Shown here piece by piece: positions 58,794-64,000 of a DNA stretch of 64,000 nucleotides. The stretch covers positions 29,358,203 to 29,422,202 of the forward strand of contig CM055312.2 in the NCBI GenBank assembly GCA_029255685.2, written 5' to 3'. Both the position numbers and the translations under genes were made by a program. Source of the stretch: Silene conica. Lineage: Eukaryota; Streptophyta; Magnoliopsida; Caryophyllales; Caryophyllaceae. Every line of letters begins with the position of its first letter. Position 1 is the first letter of the stretch. Below the pieces are notes generated by a model. That model had not been told where the DNA came from. It saw only the letters and a program-made list of their open reading frames with translations, and ran no database searches.

Positions 58794-59760
58794 GAAGGTG
58801 ATCATATTCTACTTGTTGCATACTGTTCTTATTTTTTGTTGAGGTCTGTTTCTCCATATGTTTATAGTAGTATACGACCGTAGTGTAGGTTGAATGGTCT
58901 ACCTTGCATCTGATCTGCCTTGCATGGTTATTAGTGAATTGTACTCTGTCTTCCTATTGGTCTGCCTTGCATCTGATTTGCACTCCTTTAATTTTTTTTG
59001 TTCCTAAACTCATTCATAGCCACAGATCAGACCCAGCCCTTTATTGCTATTTCAGATCAGACCCATCATTTGCTATTACTATTCTTGCTGCTGCCCATCA
59101 TTTGTTACTATCATTTGTTACCATTTCAGACCAGACTACCATTTCAGACCAGACTATACCATCATTTGTTACTGCACATCTATTGCATTCTGTTTCATTG
59201 CAATTGACATTCTGTTCAGACCAGACTATTCCTGCTGCTGCCCATTTCTGTTATGCTCCTATTTCTGCATATTACGTATAATGATGCTCTCTGGTCTGCT
59301 ACATACTACTGCCATTCTGTCCATTTCTCTCGTCTGCTCAGACCAGACTATCTACTGCCACTGTTCGTTGCTGCACTTCTGCTCACTGTAGGTACTTGCT
59401 GCCCTCACAACTCTACTGCACACAGCCTACACACGACAATCTGCCCATTTCAAATGTACCTTCAGTGCTACTATTACTGAACACCGTTGTTCCTGACTTC
59501 CTATGTGTGTCTAAACCACTATTGTTGCACCCTCTCAATGTTGGTATGCGTCTGTCTTAGGCTGCTGTACTCTGCTGTTGTGTAGTTCAGAAGTTGGTTA
59601 GGAAGTAAGTGTTATTAGTCCTGGCTTTGATTGGTTATGTGGATGGTATCTAAGCATGTTGGGATTTTAGTGAATGCTTGTTATGATTAGCAGTAGTACG
59701 GGATTTTAGTGAATGCTTGTTACGATTTTATACTTCGTAATTTTGGTATGCGTTGCTTCA
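58794..59760 (+). other. Region replacing the rest of TnpD in CACTA-3
   Basis: T-rich sequence with many CAGACCAGACTA and CATTTGTTAC words (59030-59480). These resemble words in intron 4 of the CACTA-1 second gene. No coding signal; the frames in it are repeat translations. It ends near an acceptor-like GTGCAG at 59772. Confidence 0.55.
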
Positions 59761-60557
59761 ATGGATGTGCAGAGACGATGTTGTCGTAACCGCGATCGTC
59801 GGTTGGCTCAAAGGAATATGCAGACCGCTGGCCCAAAAAGTTTCGCACGTATACGAGAGGAACTGGTAATTTAATTTTACTGGCTGAAGCATCAGTTATA
59901 TGAACCATAGGAAATAGATATTTACTGAAGCATAAATTAAATTCATAATCATTTTACAGACAAATGGAAATCCAGACCACGAGCCCCCTACTCTTTCTCA
60001 ATTGTTTGAGCATACTCGTGCAAGAAAACCAGGAAACAAGTACAAAGACACGTATGACGATACAGAAAGAAAGATAGTAAGTAATAAAGCAATTCTGCTA
60101 TGTTTATAGTGATTCTGATGCTTTGTGATTTTTTTTACTGACGACTGTCTATTTATAGACTGAAATGAAGACTTATGTACCTGATGATGGGGAATGCCCA
60201 ACAGACCCCTTTTTGGGTGTCATGGGCAAGGAATATGACGGTCGGCGTAGATTATTTGGCAGGGGTGTGTCAAATAAAAATTTAAAGGAGGTGAATGGTA
60301 CAAAAACGTCTTATGTGGTTCCAGACGATATTTTGGATTCTTTGAAAACTAGTCTACGTGAAGATTTACGAAAAGACATGGACTACGAATTGAGCAGACG
60401 AAACAAAGAACAGGATGAACAATATCTCAAGAGAAAAGCTGAGTTAGAAAGCATGGAGAAAAAAATTGAAAATCAAAGAGACTTAATCAGAGACCAAATA
60501 CTCACAAAGTTTTTAGAAAGGCTACCTCCAGAAGTTGTCAAGGAGTACTTATCTTGA
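59761..60557 (+). CDS. TnpA-like (Transposase_24) protein, C-terminal exons
   Basis: Three exons join in frame with GT-AG borders: 59761-59865, 59960-60076 and 60159-60557, giving 206 residues. Blocks include NPDHEPPTLSQLFEHTRARK, DPFLGVMGKEYDGRRRLFG and a charged, probably coiled-coil helix (DYELSRRNKEQDEQYLKRKA). This matches the C-terminal part of plant Transposase_24 proteins encoded by CACTA elements; the counterpart in CACTA-1 is exons 3-4 of 19158-23948. The ATG chosen is the first in the frame; an acceptor-like site nearby means the true first exon may lie upstream or be deleted. No C48 protease domain follows. Its likely role is binding the subterminal repeats. Confidence 0.6.
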
Positions 60558-61169
60558 GGTATATATCTTCTTCATTGCTCATTCTTAATTTGACTAAAAA
60601 TTTTCACCCGTAAGTCATGCTGATGAAACTAAGGAGTTATTGAGAAGTATTTTGACGTGGTTAGCATTGTTTAGGGTCAAAAATATGACTGCTGAGTTCA
60701 AGTACTCGCTGATTAGTTGTGTGGATTTTGTATAGTTGGGATTCTTTAATTTACTCCTTTCCTTTGTGCCTTATTTTTGAATGACTTTCAAAAGGTAAGA
60801 ATGCTGCTGATTTTGTGCTTTCTTTTGCAAAACAGCTTGCATTTGAGGTATTACTATTATGCATGTTGTCGGATGATTTTTTGTTCGGATGGCAAGCAAC
60901 TTACATCATCAAGACCGTGAGATAATGGAGTACTACAACGACATGAAGACTTTTATTTAATAATAATAATCGTTCAATCATTTGTTCTATTTTAAACATT
61001 TGGTACAGTTTTTGTACTTAAACATTTGCGAAGTTCTATTTTTAATCCTTTTTGGAAATGTAATTGACATTCATTTTTTAGATGAACTGGTGTTGCGTTT
61101 GTAATTTTTGAATGATATGCAATAAAACACGATTATTAAGAATTCCAATTCTCTATTGTGTTTGGATGA
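60558..61169 (+). other. 3' region of CACTA-3
   Basis: AT-rich sequence after the TnpA-like stop codon, with no gene seen. The stretch around 60960-61140 looks like the 3' untranslated end with AATAAAA near 61120. Confidence 0.5.
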
Positions 61170-61530
61170 ACTAGTGTTGCGTTTGTTTAGTATAAGTGTT
61201 GTTTTCGGACGTAACTAGTGTTGCGTTCTCAAAATAAAAATGTCGCATTTGTTCGATATAAGTGTTGCTTTTTAATATAAAAGTATTGCATTTGTCTATG
61301 AAAAGTGTTGCATTAGAAAATAAAAATGTTGCCATTGCATTTGAAAAAAGTGTTGCATAAAAGTAACATATGTAACACTTTATAAAAGTGTTGCAATAGT
61401 TCAAAAAGTGTTGCATAAAGTGTCGCAATGAGCTAATGCAACGAGACTTTATACAGCACTTCATTAAGTGTTGCATAAACTCTATAGCAACACTTATATG
61501 ACATTATGCAACAATAGTGGAGTGTTGCTA
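61170..61530. repeat. CACTA-3 right subterminal repeats (AGTGTTGCA)
   Basis: About twenty AGTGTTGC(A/G) units, mostly in one orientation with some inverted, spaced 15-25 bases. Frames across it are artefacts. Confidence 0.88.
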
Positions 61531-61554
61531 TAGAATCAAAATGTAGTAGTGTGC

Positions 61555-62349
61555 TTGTGTTTGGATGACGGTTATGTCATTCTAAGTTGTGTAGGTGACG
61601 GTTATGTTGCCTTGGTTGTGAATAGATAGCGGAGGTACGATTTTTGTATCATTGTAATGAACTAATGCCACCCAAGTTATGGGAAATCATCTATGTTCGG
61701 GATTGGTCGGTGTCCGTGGTTATGCGGCCCGGTCCCGTGTGTCATTCGGTGTAGGTTATTACATCAAGAGTCTGGCCAGGTCTTAGGCATATGGTTCGCG
61801 GTTATGCTCTATACATAAAATCGGTGTCGTGGTTATGCGTCCCGATAGCTAGTGTCGTGGTTATGCGATCTAGTGGTCCGTGGTAAAGGTTATGTTCTCT
61901 GACGGCGTTAATTTTATTCTTGTGTGTTATCTCTTTGATTGGCCATGCCACCTCGTTGTTGGCAGTTGAGTCAATCATTTGGTTGTTGTTTGTATGAGTG
62001 AACATGCCACCTAGTTGTTGGCCGCTGAGTCATTCACTGGGTTGATTATCCGTTCTTATAATAGTTCATATGTTGACTTTGATTATGTTTCCATGTTAAT
62101 TCATGCAGTTTTCACATGCTTTGGCTTACCGTTCATGCCTTGACCATGGTGATCATACTTGAATATATCAAGCTTGATTACTTATCATTGTATATGCATG
62201 TTCATATGTATATGTTGTGTTGTATTACCGTTTATGTGTTTTCTGACAAAAAGTGGTTGGGAGAACCTCGAGTTACTCCCCACTGACTGTGGCATACATG
62301 TTTCATGTATGTAGGTTGCTGTTGTTTGGGTAAGACGTATCGCTAGCGA
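61555..62349 (+). other. Distal part of the plus-strand D-family LTR
   Basis: It has repeated GGTTATG words (61565-61900) and a near-duplicate of ATGCCACCT(C/A)GTTGTTGGC at about 61945 and 62005. No gene. It ends at ATCGCTAGCGAT (62339-62350), where the next LTR begins. Confidence 0.5.
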
Positions 62350-64000
62350 TGTAAAACCCCTCGCGAAAGCGAAAAATAAAATCATACAAAGTACCAAAAA
62401 TGCAGCGGAATTTAAAACTTTTTAACAACTAAACATGCGAGGTGAATTAGCAACTGAAAACCGAAACTGATATAAACATAAATAGATAAGTATAACTGTC
62501 TAAGTACTGAAAGTAAATATATACAAACAGCCTGGGATGGAACATCCCTACAGGCACTCAAAACAACAAATGTATCAAAAGTCTAGAGTCTACCTACGAA
62601 GTGTGTAAGTCATATCGATGATAAGCGGATCATCGCTCGCTAGCTCTCAGCAACCCCTGCCAACCTCCTGCATGTACCTACATACATGTAAACATGTACG
62701 CCACAATCAGTGGGGAGTGACTAGAGTTCTCCTAGCCACCTTTTGTAACGACACGTAACACAGCAATACAAACAGAATACTCCAACATATTTAAACATGT
62801 GAAACATATAAAATCTCAACAACTGAATCTTATATCATTATGCAATCACTAATGCAAGGCTCTCAACCAACTTCGGAAACCATTTGGAAGGGGAGCCGGT
62901 TGTCCGGCCGGGGGGTCTTTCAGTCCAAACTGTTTACCAAACTGACTAAAGAGTCATCCAATGCCTTGGATGAACAAATCCAAAGTCAAAGTACCATACT
63001 CATCAATATCAACATCTATATTTGACACTGTACCAACTCTAGGCAAGCAGATATGACATAGCAAGTATAAAGGTTCAGCGGTCAACTTAAGACATAACCT
63101 AGATACTAAATCACTTCCACAATCAAGGACTCAGAGGCCAACTTAAGGCATAGACCCTGATATCAAATAAACACAAGTAATGGATCCAGAGGTGAACTTA
63201 ACACATATCCCACTACAAAAACAATGTCGGGTCCAAAGGTGAACTTAACACATATCCCAACATACAATCCAAGTAAAGGGTTCAGAGGTGAACTTAACGC
63301 ATATCCCTATACACAACTCAGTAATGGGTCCAGAGGTGAACTTAACACATATCCCACTACAAACAAATGTCGGGTCCAGAGGTGAACTTAACACATATCC
63401 CAACATACATCCACAAACAATGGGTCTAGAGGTGAACTTAACACATATCCCACTGCTACAAACAAGTATTGGGTCCAGAGGTGAACTTAACACATATCCC
63501 AATACACAGTTATCGCACACCGGGTCCAGAGGTGAACTTAACACATATCCTGTGTACGACAACCGATCACGTGTCAGGTCCATAGGTGAACTTAACACAT
63601 ATCCTGACACGCCACAAGCAAAACACGTAATGGGTCCAGAGGTGAAAATAACTCATATCCCATCACGCGACATACAACTCACGTGTTAAACTCAGAGGCC
63701 TGCTTAAGGCATACCTTAACACGCATCAATCCAATAACATCCAAGGATAAAAACTAACCTATAGTTCTAATCTCTTATATCACTAAACAACACTTAATTG
63801 ACTCCGGGAACTAAGATGAGGGAGAGCCGGTTTCCCTTTCGGTTACCCGACCGGGGGGTCTCTATCCTCTCTCTATTCCCGAACCCAATATAGTGTCGCC
63901 CATCCTTCGGGGACCTCAAACACACATATAAGGTACACGAAACGAATCCCAAACAAAACCGATTAACCATTCGAAAGTTATAAACTGTTTAATGAGAACA
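62350..64000 (-). mobile_element. LTR D family, minus orientation, partial
   Basis: It starts TGTAAAACCCCTCGCG at 62350 and runs off the window. It follows LTR D of 39993-42744 from its start: CAATCAGTGGGGAGTGACTAG, GATCATCGCTCGCTAGC and the CCGGCCGGGGGGTCTTTC motif (62895-62925, again at 63845-63865). It differs mainly by the expanded minisatellite at 63071-63715. Confidence 0.8.
63071..63715. repeat. Minisatellite of 13 units (GGTCCAGAGGTGAACTTAAC)
   Basis: Thirteen units spaced about 47-58 bases share GGGTCCAGAGGTGAACTTAA and ACACATATCC with a short variable linker. Outer units are more diverged (GGTTCAGCGGTCAACTTAAG). The other LTR D copy has only about one such unit near 40545. Long frames across it read as repeated GELNTYP-like peptides and are not genes. 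Confidence 0.92.

Larger units (their letters stand above)
55611..61551 (+). mobile_element. CACTA-3: CACTA transposon, internally deleted
   Basis: The left end is CACTGCTACAAAAAGAGACC and the right end is the inverted CACTACTACATTTTGATTC. TGC on both sides (55608-55610 and 61552-61554) is the 3-bp target-site duplication. Subterminal arrays of AGTGTTGCA/TGCAACACT fill 55640-55830 and 61170-61530. It contains a truncated TnpD gene (57684-58793) and a TnpA-like gene tail (59761-60557). Length 5941 bp. Confidence 0.94.
53660..62349 (+). mobile_element. LTR D family, plus orientation, host of CACTA-3
   Basis: It starts TGTAACACCCCGATATTTTC at 53660 within the copia reverse transcriptase. It shares with LTR D (inverted) the blocks GGAAACCGGCTCCC (55410-55430) and ACTCCCCACTGACTGTGGC with ATGTATGTAGGTTGC (62275-62320). 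About 2.75 kb remain after removing CACTA-3; compared with the other copies roughly 300 bases of its 3' end are missing where the next LTR begins at 62350. A palindrome-rich stretch of GCAGGCCTGCGGC type is at 54765-54860. Confidence 0.7.

Noticed and set aside
63288..63689. 133-codon frame with a repeated GELNTYP motif
   Set aside because: It follows the minisatellite period, is open on both strands and lies in a non-coding LTR.
63071..63715. CRISPR-like array of regularly spaced repeats
   Set aside because: The repeats are a plant LTR minisatellite with diverged units and similar linkers; no cas genes and a eukaryotic setting.

Overview
The window is intergenic DNA from a large, transposon-rich flowering-plant genome. 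Spliceosomal GT-AG introns, Ty3 elements of Athila/Tat and chromovirus type, a Ty1/copia element, plant L1 LINEs, TRIM-type elements and CACTA (En/Spm) DNA transposons all point to a eudicot. The LTR style hints at Caryophyllales, but that is only a guess. I found no intact ordinary host gene. Host-like sequence is limited to a leucine-rich-repeat receptor fragment carried inside a transposon (17.6-18.6 kb) and a possible lectin-receptor-kinase relic (about 51.7 kb).

Left part (1-12.4 kb). A minus-strand Athila/Tat-type element A (3' LTR at 1-1199, internal region to about 5.6 kb with gag-protease remains) carries a 555-bp TRIM (target-site duplication, TSD, CGGAA). It abuts the 3' end of a plus-strand element B, whose LTR (6438-9453) is split by a solo LTR of family A (TSD GGCGA). 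An L1 tail and a deleted plus-strand Athila protease/RNase H relic follow.

Middle (12.4-27 kb). A solo chromovirus-type LTR C (TSD ATTTT) holds a large CACTA element, CACTA-1 (12765-24517, TSD TAA). It has a TnpD transposase gene split by one amber codon, an LRR ectodomain fragment resembling RGI/RCH1 root-growth-factor receptors, and an 11-exon gene that reads as intact and joins a TnpA-like (Transposase_24) region to a Ulp1/C48 cysteine-protease domain.

Right-centre (27-46 kb). A minus-strand Athila-type element (gag 27.2-28.9 kb, PBS, LTR of family B) is the base of a nest: a plus-strand L1 (14-bp TSD) sits in the LTR, a minus-strand L1 (12-bp TSD) sits in that L1, and a young non-autonomous LTR element F (two 1726-bp LTRs, TSD GTCCC) sits in the second L1. 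Chromovirus-type LTRs D and E lie further right.

Right end (46-64 kb). A deleted copia LTR pair is host to CACTA-2 (47253-50967, TSD TCT). A second copia element is interrupted by a D-family LTR that itself carries CACTA-3 (55611-61551, TSD TGC). A further D-family LTR in the opposite orientation, with an expanded 13-unit minisatellite, runs off the window.

The most notable points are the receptor fragment captured in CACTA-1, the intact protease-fused CACTA gene, the triplicated polypurine/LTR-junction module in element F, the tRNA-like 5' cap on an L1 copy, and clusters of CpG-containing short palindromes in most of the long LTR families present. All calls are by eye; no alignments or database searches were run.
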